Source: Plasmopara viticola (lineage: Eukaryota; Oomycota; Peronosporomycetes; Peronosporales; Peronosporaceae). From it: 64,000 nt of DNA. The position numbers were made by a program, and so were the translations under genes. The number at the start of each line of letters is the position of its first letter. The first letter of the stretch is position 1. The stretch spans positions 2,480,001 to 2,544,000 of the forward strand of contig MBPM02000003.1 in assembly GCA_001695595.3 (NCBI GenBank), in the 5' to 3' direction. The notes under the pieces are model-generated. The model did not search any database and was not told where the DNA came from. It saw nothing but the letters and a program-made list of their open reading frames with translations. Of this stretch, positions 56,601 to 64,000 are shown one piece after another.

Positions 56601-58961
56601 AAGAAAGAAGATTCTGATCTCTTCGAGGACTCAATGATTCAAAAGCAAGAGCAAGAAGAAAGATCGTCGCCTGTCAAGGCATCTGTCACATCCTCGAGTG
56701 GGATGTTAGTACGTGAAGAGGAACAGGAAGCAGAAGAATATCGCGTTCAATCGTTTAACTTGGAGACAAGATTCGCAACGCCAGACGTTGTGATTCCCAT
56801 GGTCTTGCCAGAAATGCAAGCAAACTTAGAACTCGAGCATCTAATGCGCCAATTATCGCTCGAGATCGTGCACAGAATCTCGGAACAAATTTCACTCGAA
56901 GATGTGGTAGCTCAGTGTGAAGATGATATGATCAAGTCAGTCTCAGATTACTCTTTTCAAGAAGAATCTCTCGTCGATGATGAGAGCAAAGGGGGTGGTT
57001 CAATGCATACAGCTTGTGTCGAGCAGCTCAGCAAACAAGACATAACGTATCTAAAGGAAGGGTTAAACAATTCTGGTTTAAGTGTTGATGGAGAAAAATT
57101 CATGGACGGTGACTCGAGAGAACAGGGTCCACTTAACACAATTCAGCTAGCAATCGCACCACCTGTAAATTTACGAGATAGTGTGATAGATAGTCTTAGC
57201 TTCGAATCAGAAGAGGCCAAGTCAATAATTGAATCAGCCTCAGACGAAAACTTTGAGAGTCAAGATGCAAGCGATGAGGAGCTGTCGGGAAGCTTTGACA
57301 AGACACCGGACAAACCTAAATCTGTCGACTTGGATAAAAGTAACCATTTTAACGAATTTCAAGTCATTCACAAGCCAGATTTCGCCCACAGTGTCGCAGT
57401 AATTAATACTCTATTAAGCACAACGATAAAGAATGTGAACGAAGACAACGCTCGTGATGGCGATCATGGTGAAACAAAAGAACCTTTTACAAATCCCCCA
57501 GAAAACTTGAAGCAGTTAGACGAGCCAAATTATGGCAACGAATGGGAAAAGGCAACTATTGCTCTCGACCGAGGTGGCAACAATACGGCTGATAATTCAC
57601 TAACTCGTGATCGACGTAAGCGTTTAGACGAAGACGCAGAGCAAGCACTCTATGGTGAGCGTGTAGGAGACGTACTGGATGGGGGGATAGTTTTTACTCC
57701 AGAGATTGAAGCTATTTTGCAGAGGAAATGGCAGCAATTTTTCGATGACTCCGAATCGAGAATGTTCTCTGCAATGAGAACTAACTTTGAGAATATGCAA
57801 ACAAGGCAACGTGAGACAGATGAGCGCCAGATAATGTTGAGCCAAAAGTGGCAAGAGCAGCGCGATCAAGATTCGAGGCGACTTCAACACTCGCGACGAA
57901 GAAGTAGTCTCTTTGTGCCATTAAAGCAAGATCTATCAAGCGATCTTGCCGACGCAGGCTTTCGAACGGGACAAGTTCATCGAGAAAGCTGTCAAGAATT
58001 CACTAAAGAGCTTCAATTTGGTGTAAGCGTTCGAAGAGAGGCATACGAAGCCAAAGATACGCACTTTTTTCAATTTAGCTATCGACCAGAAGGCTTTACT
58101 TCGATTCTTACAATAGAAATGCACGTCTTGCGTGGAAATGCAGTAGTCTTCATGTCAACAAGTACCAAGCAGCCTTGCGCAACTGATTTTATGTGGCGAT
58201 CTACAGAAAGGCTCATGAAGGAGCCAGATGAAAAACATCGCATCGTTCTCTACCCGCACGATCTGGTCCAGATACAGGCGGCGTCTGATGCAGGGGTTAC
58301 CACAGCCTTTGAAGCAAATCATGTGGTGTTTTACTTGTCCGTCGTGGCTATGGAAAGTAAGACAGCGTTCACATTGACAGTGATGCCTTCAGGTCAAAAG
58401 ACGCAGCCTTCGCAAGCAATGCAGACTGTCGACTACCTCATCGATCGCTTTAACATGATGACAAGATTTTATCACGAAAATCGAACAGGCTCATTTACCC
58501 CAATAAACGGACTTTTGCCAACCGAAAATAGTGCTGATACTGATGCTGATGCTGATGCGATTCAAACTACTGGTATGCAACAAAAACTAGAAAAAATATC
58601 TGTTGATAAGGCAGCCTTCGCTAGACCTAGTGACGGATACAGCGACTTTGTGCAAGATGACGATCAACCTTTACAGATGCCTCACCAACAAATACCGTCA
58701 AATATAAGTCACGATGCCAGCTCATATGGCTCTAAAAGACGTGTCACTCTTCACGGCGAGCGACAAAAGCTTCATAAAGTTAAAGCAACGCGATTACAGC
58801 GAAAACTTGCACCTCTCAACCACAAATTAGAAACAAGAAGTGAGAAGAGAGCTACCACCGGAGCGTTAAACAACATGCTGACAGCGACTAAGGCGCCACG
58901 CCCAGTAGCGTACAGCATCACAAAGCTCGATCCACTGCCTCGTTCTCAGCGATATAAATGA
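50673..58961 (+). CDS. Giant WD40 / EF-hand protein
   Basis: One uninterrupted frame of 2762 codons. I start at the ATG at 50673; the frame is open upstream only to a TTG. Residues about 1-880 carry degenerate WD40 blades ('LKIWSVSG' about 312, 'GNLYGWQI' about 666, 'VKLWSVPF' about 727, 'LAVWCIDV' about 780, 'VIQWRISN' about 832), enough for two beta-propellers. A Cys pair arrangement (C1335, C1337, C1367, C1370) may bind zinc. One EF-hand loop runs D1719-x-N1721-x-D1723-G to D1730, with Asp at position 12. A long acidic, disordered stretch (about 1940-2330) follows, then a short coiled coil and a beta-rich region (about 2445-2580, 'HFFQFSYRPEGFTSILTIEM') that could be a pre-peptidase-like sandwich. 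Function unknown; calcium-responsive scaffolding is a guess. Confidence 0.88.
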   Translation: MRAKETLQLRHQLSTSGLNLLAATYDTRRHHVLTFDSHPQRPHTLRLFSLRRELRSAFLFDKCDETNPEKLSTIKRQPSFEVQGQQPMRTKQSDIKVNVPKIWLHYSATLDVFVCVYSSAIRSKDDTLSHQTTTYSIALLDSTSLRQLLVHQGPKTHLLHCAHYDPQTDRLVLASHLHEQVNDKTMSPPASANIIEILQFSKRLDDRTTISLVGGQEQSSLTLQIEKVQAPLLCPDTLTLLCGSKGLRSFFGAASNEANEATVVLVWRQHEENGGTIALVNRIKLLYRITAMAVSPCGDWLLAGVYDGSLKIWSVSGSSMNGLEQFTSEAAPYDATGPGVGEAKVEVISSIEFVMTHALNLADDEDATSTDMIFIVAERDTGVVRHWNLSVITNDQNECGGDAVQQRCPRMKLVGYYDSSRSKNTGSNRKCKTLRDHNTVGPPLKTLTMCATVDMGSCMENLLLVVRDNIVHVLKIQTAIYVLQEFAPPEEVLAVRALSWQESFRIASLSSAVTCNFRIFRMDNVPKNMPSSEPMFFIRRAGGRVCAIEVITNEMMQKSLVVLAWSCGTVDLYDVEREKCVMTLQDKHIVDQISALSVVTYQRKLKPKISLAYDKAGVKKVLSSLMYWDNDQCHAKYVAESAASDTCEEGVVCRAIVVVGTESGNLYGWQINEVWHGDCGFQLVSKADTRIQSAHLSHVIQLAHVSGNNGKRAVLASVGDGGIVKLWSVPFLKLYGYVNSVVDGFSATPSCIELMRDQDRRLKRGKFWVSVGYDDGRLAVWCIDVNHFHFQRLEVSAKHERRVTKICRVSNLFVPAKSMEFMSCSFDMTVIQWRISNSGSVQEKRYFEVGAAIVDMIVINEQVIVASPHEVCSFAFAFRKNESKIKIKKKNNMTTIKHTSKHQEFIADAVAPLVSEGVLTNCLKEDPTKLTTPFSLIDYSKREDFLLHHSSAVVQKHHDLEADSSCVSPLINFKEYSSTTLEQSDALLCPQISINDGMALYTRGGERTKPLSRTSIEDDILLEFLKEFITRQGTGGTIAAKCVPHFLASRPELPRVKRINFALAKSLKDLKLTAQTRVDSQKGLQILKMLFTMKKNSHQSFDSQTVAHKLKHEDHTSKKVRKQHVCRSQRARRKPVVTFNLLGEKYVRWKEELLEHGESENNRFPYGLTRNFSVRTTHNSNKRDAEDDPLRYGITNSALQGTSRSEFTTTTVACSLTTSLADAGTSLPLNDLFTTASPDDIIEHEIDGGNEKDQDSNTWLDYNETSKDQDHDNTTQPIVLTKANGAVAASDFRYGTIATNYAEPNESRANNAENALMNNIRLPSQFQPFWTKGYCWCRPAPHLHINWTSNDTDEIDKVTPTKRTLTCKICHKRLHTVELPSVGFITHFSRQAMFEIIVKLYSKLSATAHTRLFKTFSTRNERPLDCSIHTALFEMFLTTYGVRNTTELKLKLFFVSMCQWLPDYDAFAVFGELLGLHQTESAENYDQAPTALVALCVCCYSWLYSRQTVVNGDPIIGYVHGQERDAESAIASTKYTDSTTHWQFVRIEHALLCAQDNLLYPLVSPDFLTNVMLFMQDYTQRVPTRCVRADTPDIHDNTHRCVDQAACWIEVHRFLRLVVGEWKHQNAQFRTAERLLFIYPQQSTNVERDWLEKLRLFLNCFVFYDHERVGVMTVRDFDTLMLKLRYLWTEESKGIDPSLTVTDDIFASTLMEIKNRFIDRNHDGQLCYLDFWVMLYMIGIKSHGFIRFQDIPILCRSYRLEVSPELTDIIWNYMVRSCTVVLPKGLCIGKSSMDHKAEHQHQRRVGGLHDGTFHFAKTLTQSLSTQDLLRCDATKKLGLFLDGSVPATRLTASTTALDRYQTLLMEDNVGSADCHRNTCKPIVFGHRPSGPTPKSVAPLRVSLMGNYDLLSDTGNCVDNSCVQQMETSYHSAHLQREYTNSYIQFPEVIPMRTSLLAPAKVTSRRKVRRFLLKKKIKKEDSDLFEDSMIQKQEQEERSSPVKASVTSSSGMLVREEEQEAEEYRVQSFNLETRFATPDVVIPMVLPEMQANLELEHLMRQLSLEIVHRISEQISLEDVVAQCEDDMIKSVSDYSFQEESLVDDESKGGGSMHTACVEQLSKQDITYLKEGLNNSGLSVDGEKFMDGDSREQGPLNTIQLAIAPPVNLRDSVIDSLSFESEEAKSIIESASDENFESQDASDEELSGSFDKTPDKPKSVDLDKSNHFNEFQVIHKPDFAHSVAVINTLLSTTIKNVNEDNARDGDHGETKEPFTNPPENLKQLDEPNYGNEWEKATIALDRGGNNTADNSLTRDRRKRLDEDAEQALYGERVGDVLDGGIVFTPEIEAILQRKWQQFFDDSESRMFSAMRTNFENMQTRQRETDERQIMLSQKWQEQRDQDSRRLQHSRRRSSLFVPLKQDLSSDLADAGFRTGQVHRESCQEFTKELQFGVSVRREAYEAKDTHFFQFSYRPEGFTSILTIEMHVLRGNAVVFMSTSTKQPCATDFMWRSTERLMKEPDEKHRIVLYPHDLVQIQAASDAGVTTAFEANHVVFYLSVVAMESKTAFTLTVMPSGQKTQPSQAMQTVDYLIDRFNMMTRFYHENRTGSFTPINGLLPTENSADTDADADAIQTTGMQQKLEKISVDKAAFARPSDGYSDFVQDDDQPLQMPHQQIPSNISHDASSYGSKRRVTLHGERQKLHKVKATRLQRKLAPLNHKLETRSEKRATTGALNNMLTATKAPRPVAYSITKLDPLPRSQRYK

Positions 58962-60128
58962 ACGAATGTGCCTCATTCTCAAGCAAGACCGAGCTCAATT
59001 GCCGATAAAGAATTGGCAAGTGGAACGGATTTGTTACTGTGGTAAGGATAGCTTTGATGAGGTCATTGGCCGTAGTGTGATGCAACTGACGTCAGAAAAC
59101 GAGCGAGCTGTTAGAAACATCTTCGACTTCATTTGTTGATAACTCACGATAGAGCAAGCGACCTCCCTCCCCGTTGTAGCCGAAGAAAATTGCAGCACTG
59201 CGATAGCCAAGTTCCTTTCATTTTGGCTTTCATAGATCCCTCGCAGCAACAAATCATGCGAAAAGACTGTACGACTTAACTACCGTTGCAATACGTTTAC
59301 GCTATATGCAATGTTCACGGTCTACTAAACGAAAACCTCTTGTCTTGGGGCCACGCCAGCAGCCACGACGAGACGAAATCACTATCAAGAAAAAGGAGCC
59401 TCTTGACAACCTGCTTTTTCCGGTGCTGATAAAACTGTGAGTACGGCGCAGGAACAAGGGCGTCCTGCACATTATGGTCGTGCAGCCACAGCATAATAGC
59501 AACTATAAGAACATTTGTAAAGCAACAGACTCTACTTTTTCAAAAAAGAGAAATCAACAAGTTTGGAACCAAGCATACTAACAGACGTGGCTGCAGATTC
59601 TTAGGAATTCGACAGCACCTAGTCATTTCCAGTCCTTGACAAGACTTGATCTCGGGCTTCGAAAAGCACGATCCCTTCAAAAATTGGCGGGGTAAGGCTT
59701 TAGGAACCAGCCATCCAAATCCGCGCATCGGGCCTTTCGTGAGTCACGTTTCCATCCTGTGAGGCGAGGGACTCCGTTAAAAGAAAGCCTGAAAAGATAC
59801 GCGCCTATTGAAGGTATCGAAGATGCTGACATCTCTTCGAACCGACATTTTAACAGCCTTCCGTAGTGGGTTATCAGCTTTTGTTGGCAGTACTAGCTGC
59901 GTTGTATTGTGCGTGACATATGCTTACGATTGAGCCCCACAAATTGCAGGTACCAAAGGGGTAGCATTGATTTGCAAGGTATGTTGGGTAACAACAGTAC
60001 TCAACACCCATTTTCATGGTGCGTTGCAACATTTGATTCGCTGGCGCAAATCGCGACCTGCTGTTCCACTTAGATTGCGTTTTAAAAGTACTTATTTACT
60101 CCACACTAGGGTTTGTTGTCAAACCAAA
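58962..60128. other. Intergenic region, no gene supported
   Basis: Short minus-strand ORFs (59252-59034, 59502-59302, 59728-59540) without recognisable domains. They could be relics of one decayed gene, but nothing ties them together. Confidence 0.4.
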
Positions 60129-60137
60129 AGGTGTTGC

Positions 60138-60466
60138 ATTGTATTGTATTGTATTACGTTATCGCGTTGCCAAGTAATGCACGTGCTAGGCGCTATGGCT
60201 AGTCCACGGCATAGAAGTGGTGTCCGCATACATCAGGTCTCGTTCGGCGGGCAGTGCTGCCAGTACCGAGGCCGTGAGGGTCTTCCATTATTTTGTGTAG
60301 TTCTGACTTGGTAAGAGCCCAGGTGGCGCCCTGGTGCTGGAGACCGTCGCGTCGAGGGTGAGACTCGTTAGAGACCTGCAGATGCCCGAGAGCACCTGCC
60401 CGAAGCGCGCGGGCATTTAGCCCCCGCGCTTGGAAGGAGGGCGTCACCCCAACCTTTTCCGAAAAT
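60138..60466 (-). mobile_element. SINE-like short retroelement, copy 3 (inverted)
   Basis: Reverse-complement copy of the units at 954-1281 and 7484-7811, with the 'attgt' tail at its low-coordinate end and the 'aaccttttcc' head at the other. It is bounded by a perfect 9-bp direct repeat AGGTGTTGC at 60129-60137 and 60467-60475. A third, different duplicated target shows that each copy inserted independently. Confidence 0.8.
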
Positions 60467-60475
60467 AGGTGTTGC

Positions 60476-61272
60476 CTGTTTTTCAAAAAGCTATAATGAC
60501 GCCATTTGCTATCAAGAAAATGTGAAATAGGGGATTCGTCAAATTTCTACTATAATAGCATGTGATGCTTCTCCCGACAAGCGATATGCGGTACACGTTA
60601 CAAGTGCAGATACTGCTCACCATTTGTGTAACCAGATTGGCAAAAATCTAAAGAAGCAAACATCATGCTTTATTTAGCGTAGCCTCATTTGAGTAAAAAT
60701 ATACGAAGCTATTGTTCCACAATGCTTATCAAATAGCTGGTTTCCGCTTCAGCAAATCAAGTGAATTAACTACATTGAACAATACTGAATGTAATTTTCT
60801 TCAGGTAATAATCACAACCGTGAAGGTGAAGGATGGAAATCCAGTCAGAGAAACGAGTACATTGGCGTATTAGGAAAGAATAACAAAAAACGACGGGCCA
60901 AGTGAGGGACGCACAACCTCAGGGAGCGTATGCAATGTGCAAAAAGGTACTGGTTTGAGCTCTGTCAAAGTTTAGAAATCAGACGAGTGATTATTACAAA
61001 AAGAGAGTGCAACTTCACTGAAGATAACGTTGGCTGAAATGACAACATAAAGCGGCGTTTGCTATTTGAGCACCGTAAATGTTCTTGGTCAAGCAATTAC
61101 AATCGACCACAATGCCGAATGCAGTCGGCGACAATGTCTTCTGGCCAGTTGTGACCCTGGTATCCATCGCACAATACACACATCTAATTGGGTCAATGTT
61201 TAATTGTATTGAGCTACTGCTACGATGACAGAAAACTAAAGTGGACATTCACAAAAACAACAGGCCCTTGTA
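60476..61272. other. 3' flank of the channel gene
   Basis: No gene seen. Lies between SINE-like copy 3 and the stop codon of the minus-strand channel. Confidence 0.45.
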
Positions 61273-64000
61273 CTACACATTGGCAGTCCAGAGCTTCCAG
61301 GACGCCGAGCGGTCAACACGCGTGCGTTTCTTCGTACCCACTCCGTCTGCCGCTTGCTCCATTGAACGAGCTTGCCTCGTTTCCATCTCGAGCTGTCGAT
61401 CTTGCGCCACTCGCAGCGCGCGACTGAGTTCCTCCAGCTTACTTTCATAAGCGAGAATCACATGTTGCGACTGAGTCAATCGGTTCTTCATACTCAACAC
61501 ATTGCCCTCTAATTTACGGATTTCAATATCCTGTTGCGCCAGTTCTTCCTCTTTTTGCTCCACTTGCAGCGTCAAGCGACTGACGTCCGACAACTTGACA
61601 GCATCAAACATTTGATCATGCACGCCGCTCCCCCGACGTCGGTACTTGAAGCGAACTTCGCTGGATAACGAGTCAGAGACGGAATCAGGTGACGGTGGTA
61701 CCGCTTTCGCAGCTTCTCCTGGACCGAGACTGGCACTTTCCTCGTCGTTGTACAAGTGACGAGTCTCTAACAACGTCATTCGATTGTCTTCATCGCCCAC
61801 TTTCATTTCATGCGCAGAATTGACATAACTAGTGGCCGACTCAAAAGTCTTGGCATTCGACACGAACGACTCGACGAGGAATCCTACAAAGATGGGCAAC
61901 AATATATTGCTCATTGTAATGCGATAGGAGAAAAAGAAGACGTACGTCGAATCTGAGCCAGTCATAGCATGCGCTGCATCCATAATGGCGTCCCATCCCG
62001 CGAGATTCGCCAGCCCAAACAATGTCACTAATGTACCTTCAAATGTCTCGGTCTGAAATTGCTCTCGCTGTGCGTACCAATTTGGCGACATGGATCGTTT
62101 ACTGGGGGGAAAATCACGCAACAGAATGCCATAATTGGCTTGTGTAACAATGGCAAAGGCATACATGACACTAAAGATCACGAGCAACAATTGCATGAGC
62201 AATGGCATGATGGCCTTCATCGTATAGATGATTTCGTGAAAAGGTGGAAAGAGATTCAGCAGCTTTAGAAACCGCAGCGAACGCACAGCTAGTGCCATAT
62301 CATAGAAAACAAGCGAGATATTGGGCGGACTCGACAGTGTCGTGAGCACGTAAAACAACCAACCGACAGTGACAACAGCCAAGTCGAGTTTGCAGAATGG
62401 ACGGGTGAAAAATTCAATAAGGCCAAATGCAAACATTTTGACCAAGACTTCCAACGTAAAGAGGTGCAAAAGGAAAAATCCAAACAGCCGCCAGGAATGG
62501 TTGCTGGAGAAGGCCAGTTGAATATTGTTGACTTGCACGGCCTGGACGACCGAGAGACAGATGAGCACTCCAACAACAAGTTCGGCCAAGACCACTCGGT
62601 ACCGCCCACAGACGTAAACTTCATACAAGAGGGTACTACGGACTTGAAATCGGAAGCGTCGAAAGGACTGGCGCTGATGGGACGTACAGCACCGACGCAT
62701 GAAACTGTTGGAAAGAAGAGTCGACCGTTCTAGTTTCACACTCAATAACGAGCAAAGTTGATAAAACCCCGTGATATCCAAAAAACCCACGTGTTCAATG
62801 TCGACGGTATTGTACACAAGTTCGGCGTCCGTCGCCGTCCATTTGGGTTTTAAGTACTCGCACACAGTAATCCACGAGGATAGAGAGATTTGACGTTTAT
62901 TTACGGGGGTGACAAGATTGGTGCTTGGTACTGGATTCGCGGTATTAAACGCTGCCCGTCGGTCAAGCGTCCCCAAGAAGAACCGTGAAGATCCACGACG
63001 GTTGGCTGCATTGAGCATTGGGGCATTCGATACGAGAGTAATGTCACTAGGTCCACTAAGCGGGGTACCCTCCGAAAGCGACACTTCCATCGGGCCATTG
63101 TCGGTAAAGTTGACGTTTTGCGCCAGAATATCAAACGCTGCATACAAAGCCGCTTTGCGCTTTTGCAGACGTTTATAGAGCATACTCTCCGTATTCTTCT
63201 TGTACGATTTGTACGACACGGCGATCGTGAGTTTCAGTAAAAAGAGATTCGTGAGCATGACAAAGAGCACGAAGAAAAGTGCACTCCAGTGACTCATTTT
63301 GTAGTACGGGTACATGCTCTTGGCCATGTATGGCATGCAATTGAGGATCAGTAGCATGGTGTACATGGAAGATGAGACCGAGTTGAAAAAGATGGCGCTC
63401 GGGTCATCACTTGTGTCGGAAAAGATCAGGTACCCCACCAACCCAAAAAACGCAACAAAACAAAAGCTCAAGCCAAGCACAATCAAGACTTCGCGTAAGG
63501 CATGTAAAAAACTACTGAAGATGATTCGGATATTTCTGCCACGAGCAATGAAGAAAAAGGGTCGTAAGGCTCGTGAGTACCGATACGGATTGATGGTCGG
63601 GAAGAGCAGATTCACCACTAAATCCACGCACGTGATCAGCAGCAAGATCATTCGTACGAATGCCCACGGTTGCCTCGTCATATATTGATGTTGCGTCTCG
63701 ACGGAACTCATGTACCATCGAATGGCAAGGTCGACGCCAAAGACAAAGAGACAGAGCAAATCCACCAAGATAAACGTATTAATGTTCTCGTCGCCCGGAT
63801 ATTCCACAAATGCGAGAGAGCACATCAATGTGACCACCAAAATGTACACAAGTCGGTACGTCTCCGACTGGAACACTTCGTTCAGAAACAGCGCGTCGTG
63901 GTCCAACCTGTACGCGATTTTCCGACCGTGCACACCATCTTTGATAAAAGCAGCTGCAATAAGGTACCGGTCTTCTTCCAAAGCGGTACCATATTCGGTC
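61273..64000 (-). CDS. Two-domain voltage-gated cation channel (two-pore channel type), 5' end off window
   Basis: At least 908 codons, open through the right edge, so the true start may lie outside. Two homologous six-helix domains are visible. Domain I runs from 'YRLVYILVVTLMCSLAFV' through an S4-like 'RYSRALRPFFFIARGRNIRIIF' to a pore region with 'SSSMYTMLLILNCMPYM'. Domain II runs from 'YRVVLAELVVGVLICLSVV' through 'VRSLRFLKLLNLFPPFHEIIY' to a pore with 'VTLFGLANLAGWDAIMDA'. A cytosolic linker between them has a weak EF-hand-like piece ('VDIEHVGFLDITGFYQL'). The C-terminal 110 residues form a coiled coil. Two six-helix domains fit the TPC family, whose members conduct Na+ or Ca2+ in endolysosomal or vacuolar membranes; a duplicated-domain relative specific to protists is the alternative. 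S4 of domain I has few basic residues, so voltage sensing there may be weak. Confidence 0.88.
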   Translation of the reverse strand, partial: TEYGTALEEDRYLIAAAFIKDGVHGRKIAYRLDHDALFLNEVFQSETYRLVYILVVTLMCSLAFVEYPGDENINTFILVDLLCLFVFGVDLAIRWYMSSVETQHQYMTRQPWAFVRMILLLITCVDLVVNLLFPTINPYRYSRALRPFFFIARGRNIRIIFSSFLHALREVLIVLGLSFCFVAFFGLVGYLIFSDTSDDPSAIFFNSVSSSMYTMLLILNCMPYMAKSMYPYYKMSHWSALFFVLFVMLTNLFLLKLTIAVSYKSYKKNTESMLYKRLQKRKAALYAAFDILAQNVNFTDNGPMEVSLSEGTPLSGPSDITLVSNAPMLNAANRRGSSRFFLGTLDRRAAFNTANPVPSTNLVTPVNKRQISLSSWITVCEYLKPKWTATDAELVYNTVDIEHVGFLDITGFYQLCSLLSVKLERSTLLSNSFMRRCCTSHQRQSFRRFRFQVRSTLLYEVYVCGRYRVVLAELVVGVLICLSVVQAVQVNNIQLAFSSNHSWRLFGFFLLHLFTLEVLVKMFAFGLIEFFTRPFCKLDLAVVTVGWLFYVLTTLSSPPNISLVFYDMALAVRSLRFLKLLNLFPPFHEIIYTMKAIMPLLMQLLLVIFSVMYAFAIVTQANYGILLRDFPPSKRSMSPNWYAQREQFQTETFEGTLVTLFGLANLAGWDAIMDAAHAMTGSDSTYVFFFSYRITMSNILLPIFVGFLVESFVSNAKTFESATSYVNSAHEMKVGDEDNRMTLLETRHLYNDEESASLGPGEAAKAVPPSPDSVSDSLSSEVRFKYRRRGSGVHDQMFDAVKLSDVSRLTLQVEQKEEELAQQDIEIRKLEGNVLSMKNRLTQSQHVILAYESKLEELSRALRVAQDRQLEMETRQARSMEQAADGVGTKKRTRVDRSASWKLWTANV

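Noticed and set aside
60290..60330. tRNA-like A box ('CTTGGTAAGAGC') on one strand of the SINE-like element
   Set aside because: It lies on the strand opposite to the one that puts the tail at the 3' end, and no matching B box follows at a proper distance. tRNA origin left open.

Overview
The window is nuclear DNA of a eukaryote, and the gene content points to an oomycete of the Phytophthora/downy-mildew group. It holds a secreted transglutaminase with a Pep-13-like segment, a family known from these pathogens. It also holds a bacterial-type ACC deaminase, large intron-poor ORFs next to genes with short introns, and fossil Ty3/Gypsy and LINE elements. I cannot name the species. Two apparently intact centriole/cilium-type genes (a CEP135/BLD10 homologue and an LRR-IQ protein) suggest a lineage that still makes flagellated zoospores; that is inference.

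Layout. 1-3.8 kb: repeat-rich, with a Ty3/Gypsy reverse-transcriptase scrap and SINE-like copy 1. 3.8-9.3 kb: two convergent AAAP amino-acid transporter paralogues; between their 3' ends lie a deleted DNA-transposon copy and SINE-like copy 2. 10.5-13.1 kb: a five-exon LRR-IQ gene and a small gene for a probably N-myristoylated protein. 13.4-17.1 kb: a longer, inverted copy of the same transposon with DDE-like remnants, then an array of 87-bp palindrome-rich tandem repeats that looks inserted. 17.3-20.8 kb: a dead LINE. 20.8-26.9 kb: decayed DNA with no gene I can support.

26.9-38.3 kb is gene-dense: CEP135/BLD10 (seven exons, reconstructed here), a possible small two-exon gene on the other strand, a P5-type ATPase, and the ACC deaminase convergent with it. 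38.3-41.5 kb shows no gene. 41.5-43.3 kb encodes the secreted transglutaminase. 44.7-46.6 kb holds a membrane-anchored TKL-type pseudokinase and a broken LRR segment. 46.8-47.8 kb is a Ty3/Gypsy RT-RNase H fossil. 50.7-59.0 kb is one 2762-codon ORF (WD40 region, Cys pairs, EF-hand, C-terminal beta-rich region). 60.1-60.5 kb is SINE-like copy 3. 61.3-64.0 kb is a two-domain voltage-gated (two-pore-type) channel that runs off the right edge.

The genes do not form one pathway. Themes are nutrient and ion transport (two AAAP carriers, P5 ATPase, channel), centriole/cilium structure (CEP135, LRR-IQ) and contact with a plant host (transglutaminase, ACC deaminase). The clearest undescribed-looking items are the SINE-like family, whose three copies each have their own target-site duplication, the 87-bp palindromic array flanked by a direct repeat, and the unclassified DDE-like transposon pair.
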